A DNA stretch of 17,804 bases, from NCBI GenBank assembly GCA_026985375.1, contig JALSQP010000028.1, positions 1 through 17,804 of the forward strand. Reading direction: 5' to 3'. This stretch comes from Desulfurococcales archaeon (GTDB taxonomy: Archaea > Thermoproteota > Thermoprotei_A > Sulfolobales > Desulfurococcaceae). Shown here one piece after another: positions 7,611-15,668 of the stretch. The position numbers and the translations under genes were made by a program. The notes below the pieces were generated by a model. The model was given only the letters and a program-made list of their open reading frames with translations. It searched no databases and was not told the origin of the DNA. Positions within the stretch are counted from its first letter, which is position 1. Every line of letters starts with the position of its first letter.

Positions 7611-8965
7611 ATTATCCACCTCGGGTAAAGATTAACGGTTAAACGTGGATTGATCTCTCCCTCGAAGTTCTTCAGCATAAGCTCACTTACTTTCTCCAAA
7701 TCCATGGTATGCGAGCCGAGGATCCATGATAGTTTTACGTAGGCAGTTTCTGGTAGCATGTCACTACCCGGTATGACTCCTGCTTCTATGAGTCTACGCC
7801 CTGTACTGTATACATATAGATCTACTCTGCCGAAGAGGCACTGGCTGGTTATGACTACAGGTATTCCTTCTTTCCGCGCTTTTTCAAGCACAGGAATGAT
7901 CCTATTAGCTATATGGCCTAATCCTGTCCCTTCCACTACTATGCCGTGATAGCCGTCATCGATAAGGTGTTCGAGTATGTCTGGATGCATGCCCGGATAG
8001 AACTTTATTAGAGCCACCTTGTCATCAAACTTGTTCATTAGCACTGGTTCTTCATCTTTATTCCTTTGATGCAGCACTCTTCCAATGATCTCGATTTTCT
8101 TTTCATCTGGAAAGACTCTCGCTATAGGTAGATCATTTATCGATTGGAAGGCGTCTCTTCTACTTGTATGCATTTTCCTGACCTTTACACCTCTATGTAC
8201 GAGCGCGTATGTGTCCCCTGTTTCACCATGCATCACGACAACCGATTCCGCTATGTTGGCCTGAGCCGCTACTAGGAAAGCTGATTTAAGATTAAATGCT
8301 GAATCGGTGCTGGGTCTATCGCTACTTCTCTGTGCTCCGACAAAGACTATTGGGCCTGATTTTCTCCTTATAGCAAATGCGAGTGCAGCGGCTGTGTACC
8401 CCATAGTGTCGGTGCCATGAGCGATCACTAACCCGACTTTTCCTTTCTTGAACTCCTCATATACTTTCTCAGCCATAAGGGCCCAGTGGCTAGGGGTTAA
8501 GTCTTCGGAGAACACGTTTAGTATGACCTTAGCATCGATATATGCTGTCTCACCTATTTCTGGCACCCATTCAAGTAGTTCCTCGACAGTTAATGCGGGT
8601 TTCACAGCACCTGTTTCATAGTCGACTTTCGAAACAATTGTGCCACCTGTACTTAGAAAGGTGACATGGGGCAAGTTAGATCGTTGAACTATTTTAGGCT
8701 TTGTGGATACACGTTGTTCCTTCTTTGCAACAAGTTCTATCTTAGCGGTTTCATCTATTCTAACGCCAACATTGTAGCCGTTATCCAGCTTGATCACTAT
8801 AATTGGCCTATCACCATAGAGTTTTTCGCGTGGCATTAATACTCCTTCAAATACTCTGTCGCCACGAACTATCTTTATCCGATCACCAACGTCGAGGCCC
8901 ATATTTTTAAGGATATTAGCAATTCTGCCCTTATAGCCTAGATAAGCTTCATCTACACTATTCAA
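7607..8965 (-). CDS. gatD: Glutamyl-tRNA(Gln) amidotransferase subunit D (asparaginase-like)
   Basis: A 452-residue protein. An N-terminal small beta domain (about 1-85, [20 protein letters not shown]) is followed by an L-asparaginase I/II-type domain. Catalytic motifs are visible: STGGTI (105-110) with the nucleophilic threonine, and HGTDTM (183-188) with the second threonine-aspartate pair. GatD releases ammonia from glutamine or asparagine and channels it to GatE. The presence of the N-terminal domain and pairing with gatE separate it from a free asparaginase. The start TTG 8965 is supported by GGGTG seven bases upstream; no ATG fits. gatD and gatE overlap by four bases, indicating translational coupling and matched amounts. 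Confidence 0.96.
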   Translation of the reverse strand: MNSVDEAYLGYKGRIANILKNMGLDVGDRIKIVRGDRVFEGVLMPREKLYGDRPIIVIKLDNGYNVGVRIDETAKIELVAKKEQRVSTKPKIVQRSNLPHVTFLSTGGTIVSKVDYETGAVKPALTVEELLEWVPEIGETAYIDAKVILNVFSEDLTPSHWALMAEKVYEEFKKGKVGLVIAHGTDTMGYTAAALAFAIRRKSGPIVFVGAQRSSDRPSTDSAFNLKSAFLVAAQANIAESVVVMHGETGDTYALVHRGVKVRKMHTSRRDAFQSINDLPIARVFPDEKKIEIIGRVLHQRNKDEEPVLMNKFDDKVALIKFYPGMHPDILEHLIDDGYHGIVVEGTGLGHIANRIIPVLEKARKEGIPVVITSQCLFGRVDLYVYSTGRRLIEAGVIPGSDMLPETAYVKLSWILGSHTMDLEKVSELMLKNFEGEINPRLTVNLYPRWII

Positions 8966-9000
8966 TACGCTACACCCGGTGTAAATGAGTGTGGAGGCAT

Positions 9001-9031
9001 AGTATTAAGAATAATTCTGATCACATCAGAA
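9001..9031 (-). promoter_or_regulatory. gatD promoter with adjacent 7-bp inverted repeat
   Basis: The minus strand reads CTTAATACT at 9009-9001, about 40 bases before the TTG start, a plausible TATA-like element giving a leader of about 15 bases. Immediately upstream is a perfect inverted repeat, TTCTGAT (9015-9021) CAC ATCAGAA (9025-9031), a 17-bp site positioned like a regulator-binding site next to the BRE/TATA. It could also form a small hairpin in RNA reading through from S30e. Confidence 0.35.
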
Positions 9032-9111
9032 CCAGTTAATTAAACTATGAGTAGGATATTTATGTTTCTGAGAAGTCAAGTTAAGAAAATCCCATGAACA
9101 GTCAGAGAATT

Positions 9112-9137
9112 CCTTAAACTGTTTCCTAAAACTGTTC
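9112..9137. repeat. 13-bp tandem direct repeat downstream of S30e
   Basis: CCTTAAACTGTTT (9112-9124) is followed at once by CCTAAAACTGTTC (9125-9137), 11 of 13 bases identical. Next to it CCGA-ATAAA-TCGG (9138-9150) is a small inverted repeat, lying eight bases beyond the S30e stop codon on the minus strand. Together these may shape the 3' end of the S30e message; the rest of 9032-9157 shows nothing I can name. Confidence 0.45.
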
Positions 9138-9157
9138 CGAATAAATCGGTATTACGT

Positions 9158-9331
9158 CTACCTTTTCCTCCCCCTACCGCGTACCGCTTGCTGCGATGCC
9201 AGGATCACCCTACGTACATACTCCCATCTATTCCTCATCCTAGGTGGTTTGTTCTTTTTAGGCTTAGGCGGTATCTTCGGTGTCTGGCTCCTTACTTTTC
9301 CAGCCTTTGTAAGCGATCCGTGGCTTGGCAT
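9158..9331 (-). CDS. rps30e: 30S ribosomal protein S30e
   Basis: A 57-residue, strongly basic protein starting [20 protein letters not shown] and ending AVRGRGRKR. The start [14 protein letters not shown] and the proline/lysine-rich middle (PPKPKKN) followed by [12 protein letters not shown] are the hallmark of archaeal S30e, which binds near the decoding region of the small subunit. Its full length is as expected for the family. The gene is too short to be found by usual length cut-offs. ATG 9331 is preceded by GGGAGG about ten bases upstream; a nearer ATG at 9341 is out of frame. It has its own TATA box and lies upstream of gatD on the same strand with about 190 bases between. Confidence 0.93.
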   Translation of the reverse strand: MPSHGSLTKAGKVRSQTPKIPPKPKKNKPPRMRNRWEYVRRVILASQQAVRGRGRKR

Positions 9332-9373
9332 GGTTTTTCATCCTCCCTCTTTGGCTATTCTGGATTAATACCA

Positions 9374-9380
9374 TATAAAT
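9374..9380 (-). promoter_or_regulatory. TATA box of the S30e gene
   Basis: The minus strand reads GATTTATATGG around this site. It stands about 45 bases before ATG 9331, predicting a leader of about 20 bases that contains GGGAGG. Confidence 0.55.
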
Positions 9381-9439
9381 CTTTATTTCTAAATCTCTAA
9401 TAGACACAATGAATTACTAATGTGCTAGAATACGTTATA

Positions 9440-9459
9440 ACTGGGTTTAAATAACCAGT
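9440..9459 (+). promoter_or_regulatory. nop5 promoter: TATA box inside an imperfect palindrome
   Basis: TTTAAATA (9446-9453) lies about 45 bases before ATG 9495 and is a good archaeal TATA box. It sits inside a 20-bp imperfect palindrome whose ends are ACTGG (9440-9444) and CCAGT (9455-9459); the inner GTT and AAC also match apart from one extra G. A protein bound here would cover the TATA box. Confidence 0.5.
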
Positions 9460-9494
9460 AAAACCTACTGATCAATATAGGTCTGGTGATTGTG

Positions 9495-10739
9495 ATGAAG
9501 AAGGCATATCTGGCTGAATCGATAGTAGGTGTATTTGTATTTGATGAGAACGGAGAGGTCGTAGCAAAGTCTCTTGCACCAAAGAATCTCGACGATAACG
9601 TGGAGTACCTTCTCAGGCTCGAGGAGGGGGCCGAGACTCCTCAGCTAAGAGAAGTATTGGAGCAACTGAAGGAGAAGGGATATACCCATATCGTTGTGGA
9701 GACCGCCGAGATCGGTAAGCATGTGTCGAAAGCGGGGCTGGAGCCCGAGGTACAGGTTGCTCACAAGGGCGCAATTATTCTACGAGAGAACCTGGCAAAA
9801 TATGGTATCGAGAATGGTTTCGCTGAAGATGAAGAGAGCTTCTTCTCAACACTACATGAAATACTCATGGAGATGACGAGGAGAAAACTAAGGCGTGCAG
9901 CACAGAAGCGTGACATGTTAGCTGTCCAGGCCATAAGGACTATTGACGATATAGACAAGACAATAAACCTATACGTCGCAAGGCTTAGGGAATGGTATAG
10001 CCTCCACTTCCCCGAGCTAGATGAGCTTGTCAGAGAACATCTCGACTACGCAAAGATAGTCTACGAGCTAGGACACCGCATGAACATTACAAAAGAAAAT
10101 CTGATGAAGCTGGGGTTCAGTGAACAAAAAGCCGAGAAGATCGCCGAGGCGGCTAAGAAGAGTATGGGCGCAGATCTAAGCGACTTCGACGTAGAGTACA
10201 TCAGGACACTTGCAAGCATCATACTAGAGCTTTACAAGCTCCGCGAGACCCTCGAGGGATATATAGAGGCCATAATGAAGGAGGTTGCACCAAACATAAC
10301 GGCACTCGTAGGCTCCAAGCTAGGAGCGAGACTCTTAAGCCTAGCTGGCGGTCTCGAGAACCTGGCGAAAATGCCTGCCAGCACAATCCAGGTATTAGGA
10401 GCAGAAAAAGCATTGTTCAGAGCACTGAGGACCGGTGGTAAACCACCTAAGCACGGCGTGATATTCCAGTACCCAGCAATACATAGGAGCCCGAGGTGGC
10501 AGCGCGGTAAGATCGCTAGAGCCCTTGCCGCAAAACTCGCTATTGCGGCCAAGGTCGACTTCTTCACAGGCAGATTCATCGGAGATAAGCTAAAAGAAGA
10601 ACTCGAGAAGAGAATCGAGGAGATCAAGAAGCTATACGCGAAACCACCAGCTAGGAAGAAAGAAGAGAAACCCTCTAGGCCTAGACCCCCTAGAAAGAGG
10701 GGCAAAGGTAGGAGGAGAAGAGGGAGAAGGAGAAGATAA
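9495..10739 (+). CDS. nop5: C/D-box RNP core protein Nop5 (Nop56/58)
   Basis: A 414-residue protein with an N-terminal domain (VGVFVFDENGEVV) that contacts fibrillarin, a central coiled coil (about 140-240) and the Nop domain, which contains GSKLGARLLSLAGGLENLAK and PKHGVIFQYP. The Nop domain clamps the L7Ae-bound kink-turn of C/D guide RNAs. The tail from about residue 380 is almost all lysine, arginine and proline (ending GKGRRRRGRRRR) and probably binds RNA without specificity. ATG 9495 follows GGTG (9485-9488) by six bases; GTG 9486 is part of that site. It forms an operon with fibrillarin, whose Shine-Dalgarno directly follows its stop codon. Confidence 0.97.
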   Translation: MKKAYLAESIVGVFVFDENGEVVAKSLAPKNLDDNVEYLLRLEEGAETPQLREVLEQLKEKGYTHIVVETAEIGKHVSKAGLEPEVQVAHKGAIILRENLAKYGIENGFAEDEESFFSTLHEILMEMTRRKLRRAAQKRDMLAVQAIRTIDDIDKTINLYVARLREWYSLHFPELDELVREHLDYAKIVYELGHRMNITKENLMKLGFSEQKAEKIAEAAKKSMGADLSDFDVEYIRTLASIILELYKLRETLEGYIEAIMKEVAPNITALVGSKLGARLLSLAGGLENLAKMPASTIQVLGAEKALFRALRTGGKPPKHGVIFQYPAIHRSPRWQRGKIARALAAKLAIAAKVDFFTGRFIGDKLKEELEKRIEEIKKLYAKPPARKKEEKPSRPRPPRKRGKGRRRRGRRRR

Positions 10740-10753
10740 GGAGGTGATAGTTT

Positions 10754-11458
10754 ATGTCCCAGGTCGTATCGGTTAGGCCTCATGACAAATATTACGGCGT
10801 ATACATAGTTGAGCTGGAAGACGGAAGCATTAAGCTTGCAACAAAGAACCTTGTACCGGGCCATCGGGTTTACGGTGAACGATTGTTCAGATACAACGGT
10901 TTAGAGTACCGTGAATGGAATACCTATAGAAGCAAATTGGCTGGCGCACTTGCAAACGGCTTAGCAGAGCAACCGATAAGGGAGGGCCACAAAATCCTAT
11001 ACCTAGGAGTCGCCACGGGAACAACGGCTAGCCACGTATCCGATATAGTGGGACCAAAGGGCAAAATATACAGTATCGAGTTCGCACCGAGAGTCATGAG
11101 AGAATTCGTCCTAGTAGCGGATATAAGGAAAAACCTCTACCCCATACTAGGCGATGCACGTAAGCCTCAGAACTACAGACACTTAGTAGAAATGGTTGAT
11201 GGAATATACGCTGATGTTGCGCAACCCGACCAAGCAACAATCGTTGCCGACAACGCTGACTTCTTCCTAAAGAATGGAGGCTACATACTATTGGCCATTA
11301 AGGCTAGGAGCATAGACGTGACTAAGGAGCCTAGCGAAGTATACAAGAGAGAGATCAACACATTAAAGGAGCGTGGATTTGAAATCATTGATGTTGTACA
11401 CCTAGAACCATATGATAGAGACCATGCAATGGTCTATGCAAGATATAAGAGGAAATAA
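10754..11458 (+). CDS. flpA: Fibrillarin-like rRNA/tRNA 2'-O-methyltransferase
   Basis: A 234-residue protein matching archaeal fibrillarin throughout. A short N-terminal beta domain ([20 protein letters not shown]) is followed by a Rossmann methyltransferase fold: the SAM-binding motif [18 protein letters not shown] near residue 78, [40 protein letters not shown] and a late strand [17 protein letters not shown]. Residues of the catalytic K-D-K-H set appear present ([29 protein letters not shown]). Guided by C/D RNAs and held by Nop5 and L7Ae, it methylates ribose 2'-hydroxyls in rRNA and tRNA. The near-perfect GGAGGTGAT begins at the nop5 stop codon, with 14 bases between the genes. Confidence 0.97.
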   Translation: MSQVVSVRPHDKYYGVYIVELEDGSIKLATKNLVPGHRVYGERLFRYNGLEYREWNTYRSKLAGALANGLAEQPIREGHKILYLGVATGTTASHVSDIVGPKGKIYSIEFAPRVMREFVLVADIRKNLYPILGDARKPQNYRHLVEMVDGIYADVAQPDQATIVADNADFFLKNGGYILLAIKARSIDVTKEPSEVYKREINTLKERGFEIIDVVHLEPYDRDHAMVYARYKRK

Positions 11459-11510
11459 CAATCATACAATAATAAAATAAAATATTTACCCTAATTTTAA
11501 GGTGTTTTTT

Positions 11511-12398
11511 ATGCAGAATAAAAAATTAATTGAAGAAATCGTCGAAAACATTGTCAAAACCCTCAAGAAAGCCGGGTTTAGAGTAGAAATACTAACTTAT
11601 CCTCAGAACCAAAGATCAATCGATATCACCGGAGCAAGGGATGATCTAAGAATAGTCATTAAGACTGTTATCGATGCACGTAACGTTTCAAATGTTGAGG
11701 TCAAAGACCTTGAAAGAGCACAACAAGCTTACAAAACATCACCACTAATCGTCGCAGAAAAACATGGGAAAAACGAGCTCGAAGCCGATGTTATCTACAA
11801 GAGAATGAATGTCAACGTGATAAGATGCGATACTCTCGAGCAAGTACTCCTTAAAGATGAGAAAGTATATGTTTACAAGTCGCATGGCGTGTACAGCGTC
11901 AGAATAAGCCCTGAGAAATTCAGGAAGAGAAGAATGGAGCTAGGATATAGTCTTGGCGAAGCCGCAGACCTTATAGGAGTCACAAGAAAAGCGGTTTATG
12001 ACTACGAGCATAAAAGAACTAGCGTTAGTATTGAAACAGCCCTCAGAATCGCAGAAATTTTTGGTGAAGATGTCCTAGAGCCTCTCGAAATACTGAAGCC
12101 TGAGTTAATGCGTACAATGGAAGATGCCCCTACTAATAAACTTGAGGAAGAGGTCCACCATATAGCCAAGGAGTGCGGACATAGATTCTACAGGTTCATG
12201 AGAACACCAATAGACTTCGCATTATCAAGCAATAATAACGTGGTATCAATTACCTTGAAGACCAGAAACACTCGTGCATACCGGTTAAAAGTTAGAGAAA
12301 GCGAGCGATTATCGAGGATAATTGACTCCGAGCATATCATTATAGAGAATAGAGACGATATCAGGAAGCTCAAGGAAAGACTCGAATCAAACAAGTAA
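11511..12398 (+). CDS. HTH-type transcriptional regulator of the COG1395 family
   Basis: A 295-residue protein. The N-terminal part (about 1-115) is an alpha/beta domain with the look of a restriction-endonuclease-like fold (VKTLKKAGFRVEILTY, RSIDITGARDDLRIVIKTV), probably not catalytic. It is followed by a Cro/C1-type helix-turn-helix (RRMELGYSLGEAADLIGVTR then KAVYDYEHKRTSVSIETALR, about 142-185) and a C-terminal alpha/beta part. This arrangement is that of the archaeal 'putative HTH-type transcriptional regulatory protein' family (MJ1164-like); the target is not known to me. ATG 11511 follows AAGGTG (11499-11504) by six bases; the in-frame GTG 11502 is part of that site. It leads a run of genes with THEP1 and trm1. 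Confidence 0.85.
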   Translation: MQNKKLIEEIVENIVKTLKKAGFRVEILTYPQNQRSIDITGARDDLRIVIKTVIDARNVSNVEVKDLERAQQAYKTSPLIVAEKHGKNELEADVIYKRMNVNVIRCDTLEQVLLKDEKVYVYKSHGVYSVRISPEKFRKRRMELGYSLGEAADLIGVTRKAVYDYEHKRTSVSIETALRIAEIFGEDVLEPLEILKPELMRTMEDAPTNKLEEEVHHIAKECGHRFYRFMRTPIDFALSSNNNVVSITLKTRNTRAYRLKVRESERLSRIIDSEHIIIENRDDIRKLKERLESNK

Positions 12399-12411
12399 CA
12401 GTGAATGAGAG

Positions 12412-12987
12412 ATGACTGAGCGCCCCATATACATAATAACTGGACGTCCAGGCATAGGTAAGTCAACCCTGTTTAACAGAATAATCGAGTTTCTTCTTGA
12501 GAAAGGGATAAAGGTAGATGGTATCAGAACCCCCGAGGTGAGAATGGCGGGAAGAAGGATCGGTTTTAAAATAATCGATATATCCACAGGCAGGGAAACA
12601 TGGCTTGCAAGAAAAGATGTTATTGGCGGAAGACCTAGGGTAGGTTCCTATTACCTATGCGTATCCGAAGCCTCTGAACTCGTAGAAGAGGCGCTAACTA
12701 GAGCGATCAGTCAAGCAGATGTTATAGGAGTAGATGAAGTTGGGCCGATGGAGCTTAAATTATCGGTATTCGCAAGACTACTAAGAAAAACCATAGACTC
12801 GAATAAGCCACTTATATTCGTAGTACATTATAGGCTCAACCCGAAATCCCTTGGGTTAAAAGGACATGTAAGGAAGTATATAGTCACCATAGAGAACAGA
12901 AACATGCTTGGCAGAAACCTACCGAGACAAATATACGAGGAGGTCAAAGATTATCTTGCAGAACAAAAGCATAGTTCACAGCTTTGA
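12412..12987 (+). CDS. Nucleoside-triphosphatase of the THEP1 family
   Basis: A 191-residue P-loop protein. Walker A GRPGIGKST occurs near residues 11-19 and Walker B with its family context (VIGVDEVGPMEL) near 103-115, which identifies the THEP1/COG1618 group. Members hydrolyse ATP, GTP and other NTPs slowly; the cellular role is unsettled, though relatives resemble small nucleotide kinases. Length is as usual. ATG 12412 lies 13 bases after the preceding stop with only weak Shine-Dalgarno pairing (GTGA), so translation is probably coupled to the upstream gene. Its last 32 bases overlap trm1, whose ribosome site (GGAGGT, 12939-12944) is inside this coding region. Confidence 0.92.
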   Translation: MTERPIYIITGRPGIGKSTLFNRIIEFLLEKGIKVDGIRTPEVRMAGRRIGFKIIDISTGRETWLARKDVIGGRPRVGSYYLCVSEASELVEEALTRAISQADVIGVDEVGPMELKLSVFARLLRKTIDSNKPLIFVVHYRLNPKSLGLKGHVRKYIVTIENRNMLGRNLPRQIYEEVKDYLAEQKHSSQL

Positions 12988-14122
12988 AACCATAATAAAC
13001 GAAGGAAAAGCAAAACTGATAATACCTGATCCAAAACTGTACCGCAGACCCGACGGCAAATACGAGCCTTCATGGGCTCCCGTATTCTACAACCCAATAA
13101 TGAAGATAAACAGAGACATAACAGTAACTACAACAAAAACCTTGCTTGGAAAACGCTTCTTCTTCGTCGAGCCTCTTTCAGGGACAGGAATTAGAGGAAT
13201 TAGACTTGCTCTTGAATCCGGCGGCGAAGGCATAATCAATGATGTAGATCCTATAGCGTATTATTACATGCGGCGAAATATCGTCTTAAATAGGGTTGAA
13301 GATTTAGTTTTACCCATGAATAACGAGGCAAACACTCTCCTTAACAATTTAACCTTTACTGGAATACCAATTGACTTTATAGATATAGACCCATACGGCT
13401 CGCCCGTCCCATTTATAGATTCTGCTTTTAAACCACTAGCAAAACATGGTCTCATAGGTGTAACAGCAACTGATACCGGGCCTCTAACATGTAGTCATAG
13501 AAATAAGGCCCTACGAAGATACTGGATAAGATGCTACAAAGTAGATTTCGAGAAAGAGCTCGGGTTGCGAATACTGATTGGTAATATAGTTGCAAGGGCT
13601 GCAAGTCAGGATCTAGCACTCTATCCTGTTTTAAGCTATTATCATCAACATTACTATCGCGTGATGTTTAAGGCCAAACGCGGTGGGCTAGAATCTTATC
13701 GGGTAATAGATAATTGTATTGGGTATATACAGTATTGCCCAGGCAATCTTGAGAGATGCTATTCGAAAGAACCTGGAGAAACATGTATAAGGTGCCAAAA
13801 ACCAGTTGTGCTCGGCCCCCTCTGGATTTGCGGGCTCTCTGATTCTGACGAACTGCCTAGTATAAGAAGAGCTTTGACAGAGATACATGGTTACGATAGG
13901 AAGGCCCTTGAGATACTTGATCATCTACTTATGGAGTCAAAAATACTAACACCATATATCAGGTACGACATACTGTTTGGTAGAGCTAAGAAAAATATGC
14001 CGAAGATCAATGATCTAATCGAAAAACTCAAGAGTAAAGGGTATTACGCTACGAGAACACATTTTGACCCTAGAGGAATAAAGACCGACGCGCCCATAGA
14101 AGAGATTATCAATATGTTTTAA
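12956..14122 (+). CDS. trm1: tRNA (guanine(26)-N2)-dimethyltransferase Trm1
   Basis: A 388-residue protein. Motifs from the chosen start: EGKAKLIIP (17-25), the SAM site EPLSGTGIRG (72-81), NDVDP (95-99), the catalytic DIDPYGSP (143-150) and a C-terminal zinc-binding cysteine cluster (cysteines near 254, 261, 268, 277, 280) before GPLW. Trm1 makes N2- and N2,N2-dimethylguanosine at tRNA position 26. TTG 12956 is preferred: it places 16 residues before EGKAK, close to what other archaeal members have, and GGAGGT (12939-12944) is 11 bases upstream, a little far. An earlier in-frame TTG at 12908 would add residues read mainly from inside the THEP1 gene and lacks a ribosome site. Confidence 0.95.
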   Translation: MQNKSIVHSFETIINEGKAKLIIPDPKLYRRPDGKYEPSWAPVFYNPIMKINRDITVTTTKTLLGKRFFFVEPLSGTGIRGIRLALESGGEGIINDVDPIAYYYMRRNIVLNRVEDLVLPMNNEANTLLNNLTFTGIPIDFIDIDPYGSPVPFIDSAFKPLAKHGLIGVTATDTGPLTCSHRNKALRRYWIRCYKVDFEKELGLRILIGNIVARAASQDLALYPVLSYYHQHYYRVMFKAKRGGLESYRVIDNCIGYIQYCPGNLERCYSKEPGETCIRCQKPVVLGPLWICGLSDSDELPSIRRALTEIHGYDRKALEILDHLLMESKILTPYIRYDILFGRAKKNMPKINDLIEKLKSKGYYATRTHFDPRGIKTDAPIEEIINMF

Positions 14123-14130
14123 CAAATTAC

Positions 14131-14152
14131 ATTTTATGTTTTAGCTTTTTTA
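14131..14152 (+). terminator. T-rich terminator after trm1
   Basis: Just after the trm1 stop the plus strand has runs TTTT, TTTT and TTTTTT within 20 bases, typical of archaeal intrinsic termination. It lies over the last codons of the convergent TFE-beta gene. Confidence 0.45.
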
Positions 14153-14538
14153 CGAGAGATCTCTATTTGTATCCATTCCGTCAATAAATCACATGTAGTT
14201 GGGTCAAAGTATCCTCCTTGATAACATTTATCTATGTTTGGGCAAATCATGCATGGTATGTCAAAGTACTTGCGGAAATCAATAATGGGTCTGCTCGGTT
14301 TTTCCTTCGTTTCTATAGGCTTGGGTATAGCGATAACACGGTATGTTCTTCTTCCACCGTATATTATTGGTTCACGTTTAACATAACCAAGCGTCTCTAG
14401 CTTTTTGAGAACCCTTGAAGCATCACGACTTGTTATTTTTAGTTCTTTCCAAAGAACATTCTGTGGCACACCTTCTTTACCCTTGGAAAGAACATACTTG
14501 TATATCTTCTTGTCAAGTTCTGTTAATTCTTTCGGCAA
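14134..14538 (-). CDS. TFE-beta / Rpc34-like transcription factor (winged helix plus Fe-S cluster motif)
   Basis: A 134-residue protein. Residues 5-68 form a winged helix (LDKKIYKYVLSKGKEGVPQ, then SRDASRVLKKLETLGYVKRE and the wing GGRRTYRVI). The C-terminal part has four cysteines in C-x2-C-x5-C-x10-C spacing (C96, C99, C105, C116) within PCMICPNIDKCYQGG and TTCDLLTEW. This combination matches the crenarchaeal homologue of the RNA polymerase III subunit RPC34/RPC39, called TFE-beta, whose cysteines hold a 4Fe-4S cluster. It pairs with TFE-alpha to help open the promoter. TFE-alpha is not in the window. The start TTG 14538 has AGGGGAT about four to five bases upstream. tfb lies nearby on the same strand, which supports the call. 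Confidence 0.85.
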   Translation of the reverse strand: MPKELTELDKKIYKYVLSKGKEGVPQNVLWKELKITSRDASRVLKKLETLGYVKREPIIYGGRRTYRVIAIPKPIETKEKPSRPIIDFRKYFDIPCMICPNIDKCYQGGYFDPTTCDLLTEWIQIEISRKKAKT

Positions 14539-14565
14539 ACTTATCCCCTTGGCAAACTTAGTATC

Positions 14566-14577
14566 ATGTTAAAACAT
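14566..14577 (-). promoter_or_regulatory. Palindromic TATA region of the TFE-beta gene
   Basis: ATGTTAAAACAT has 5-bp inverted arms around AA; on the minus strand TTTTAAC is a TATA-like box about 33 bases before TTG 14538, predicting a leader of under ten bases. Confidence 0.4.
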
Positions 14578-14706
14578 ACATTATTGGATCTTGTATCATC
14601 ATTCTCGTTAACCAAGTTATTAGTTCAATCAAGAAGAATATATTTCTATCCCAGTGTAACTCCCGAACTAGAAGTGTTAAAACAGTATCATAAAATATTC
14701 AAATAA
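14566..14706 (+). CDS. Possible 46-residue small protein (doubtful)
   Basis: An open frame from ATG 14566 to TAA 14706 starts MLKHTLLDLVSSFSLTKLLV and ends with PSVTPELEVLKQYHKIFK. The composition is protein-like (amphipathic first half, few rare residues), and it lies in a 224-base gap (14539-14762) with no other gene. Against it: no Shine-Dalgarno, no clear promoter on this strand, and the ATG lies in the TATA region of the opposing TFE-beta gene. It may be a small gene, a remnant, or chance. Confidence 0.25.
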   Translation: MLKHTLLDLVSSFSLTKLLVQSRRIYFYPSVTPELEVLKQYHKIFK

Positions 14707-14722
14707 ATAAATAAAATTCAGT
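14701..14722 (-). terminator. T-rich terminator after tfb
   Basis: On the minus strand, about 40 bases after the tfb stop, the sequence reads GAATTTTATTTATTTATTTG, repeated T-runs typical of archaeal termination. Confidence 0.45.
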
Positions 14723-14762
14723 CATTACATTTTTCATAATTAACAAGCGACCAGTATGTTCT

Positions 14763-15668
14763 TCAAAGTTCAACAGTTATATCTATGTTATCTATTAAGT
14801 CGCTATACCTGTTTCTAATAGTAACGTCTGTTACTTCTGCCGCGCTAGCAACCTCAAGCTGTGTTCTCTTCTCATCCAATAAGATGGATGACACATAGAC
14901 AGCAGCTGTGGCTAATCCTATAGCACTCTTACCGTTGTTTAATTCTAATTTCTTTGATAAGTTTATCAGATATGCGGCCAGGAATCTCGCTTTATCTGAT
15001 AATCCTAATTTATGCGTCAAATAGGGTACAAAGAAGGCAGGATCGTCTCTCTTGATCATCTTATTAATGTCACTTATGGCCTGGTGTATCCTCTTCTCCG
15101 CATGCCATAGGTCACGATAAGATATGCATGCTTCTTTAGCGAATAGTTTGGCTGATTTAAATATTCCATGAACCTTATATGCAAGATATATTGATGCAGC
15201 TGCCATTATTTTGAGGGTTTTGTTTTTATAGTTTTTACCTTGGACAGCTCTTTGGAGGATATTTCCAGCCGTTTCCGCGACATATTTTGGGGGCTTAAGT
15301 AGGCGTACATAGTCATTCAAGTGTCTTAAGGCACGCTCGACTATCCGGTCCTTTTTTGTTACTCGTGCTTTCTTCTGTATCCTCCTGATCTCTCTCCATT
15401 TCTTGATCGTTTCTTTATCAGTTGTACGTATTCCACCAACAATGGTTGCACCTAGTCCTCCATCATGTACCCTATTGGTATACGCGCCACTTGTTCTTCT
15501 CACTACTAGTTCGTTTTCGAAGAACCTGTAGTCTCTTCCAACATCGATGACACGATCATCTATTACTGCCCCACATTTGGTACATACGTATTCATGGGAG
15601 TCAGGATCAAATATAATCGAAGAACTACCACAATAGGGACAAACCATATCGGTGTGCTCATATTTCAA
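14763..15668 (-). CDS. tfb: Transcription initiation factor TFB
   Basis: A 301-residue protein. An N-terminal zinc ribbon (C10, C13, C29, C32; VCPYCGSS and VCTKCGAVIDD) binds RNA polymerase. A B-reader/linker region follows (GRDYRFFENE to RTSGAYTNRVHDGGLGATI), then two cyclin-like repeats that bind the BRE and TBP-DNA, with a helix-turn-helix at the end (TQLEVASAAEVTDVTIRNRY). Length is normal. The start is TTG 15668, with GGTG (15678-15675) six bases before; GTG 15677 lies in that site. The gene follows gar1 with about 25 bases between, an arrangement known in other archaea, so it is probably cotranscribed with it. Confidence 0.96.
   Translation of the reverse strand: MKYEHTDMVCPYCGSSSIIFDPDSHEYVCTKCGAVIDDRVIDVGRDYRFFENELVVRRTSGAYTNRVHDGGLGATIVGGIRTTDKETIKKWREIRRIQKKARVTKKDRIVERALRHLNDYVRLLKPPKYVAETAGNILQRAVQGKNYKNKTLKIMAAASIYLAYKVHGIFKSAKLFAKEACISYRDLWHAEKRIHQAISDINKMIKRDDPAFFVPYLTHKLGLSDKARFLAAYLINLSKKLELNNGKSAIGLATAAVYVSSILLDEKRTQLEVASAAEVTDVTIRNRYSDLIDNIDITVEL

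Noticed and set aside
10232..10864. A 210-codon open frame on the minus strand opposite nop5 and fibrillarin
   Set aside because: Its leucine/proline runs are the reverse of the Nop5 lysine/arginine tail, it spans the junction of two certain genes, and it has no ribosome site.
12908..12955. Trm1 beginning at the upstream TTG 12908
   Set aside because: The 16 added residues lie inside THEP1, have no Shine-Dalgarno and are absent from the usual Trm1 N-terminus as I know it.
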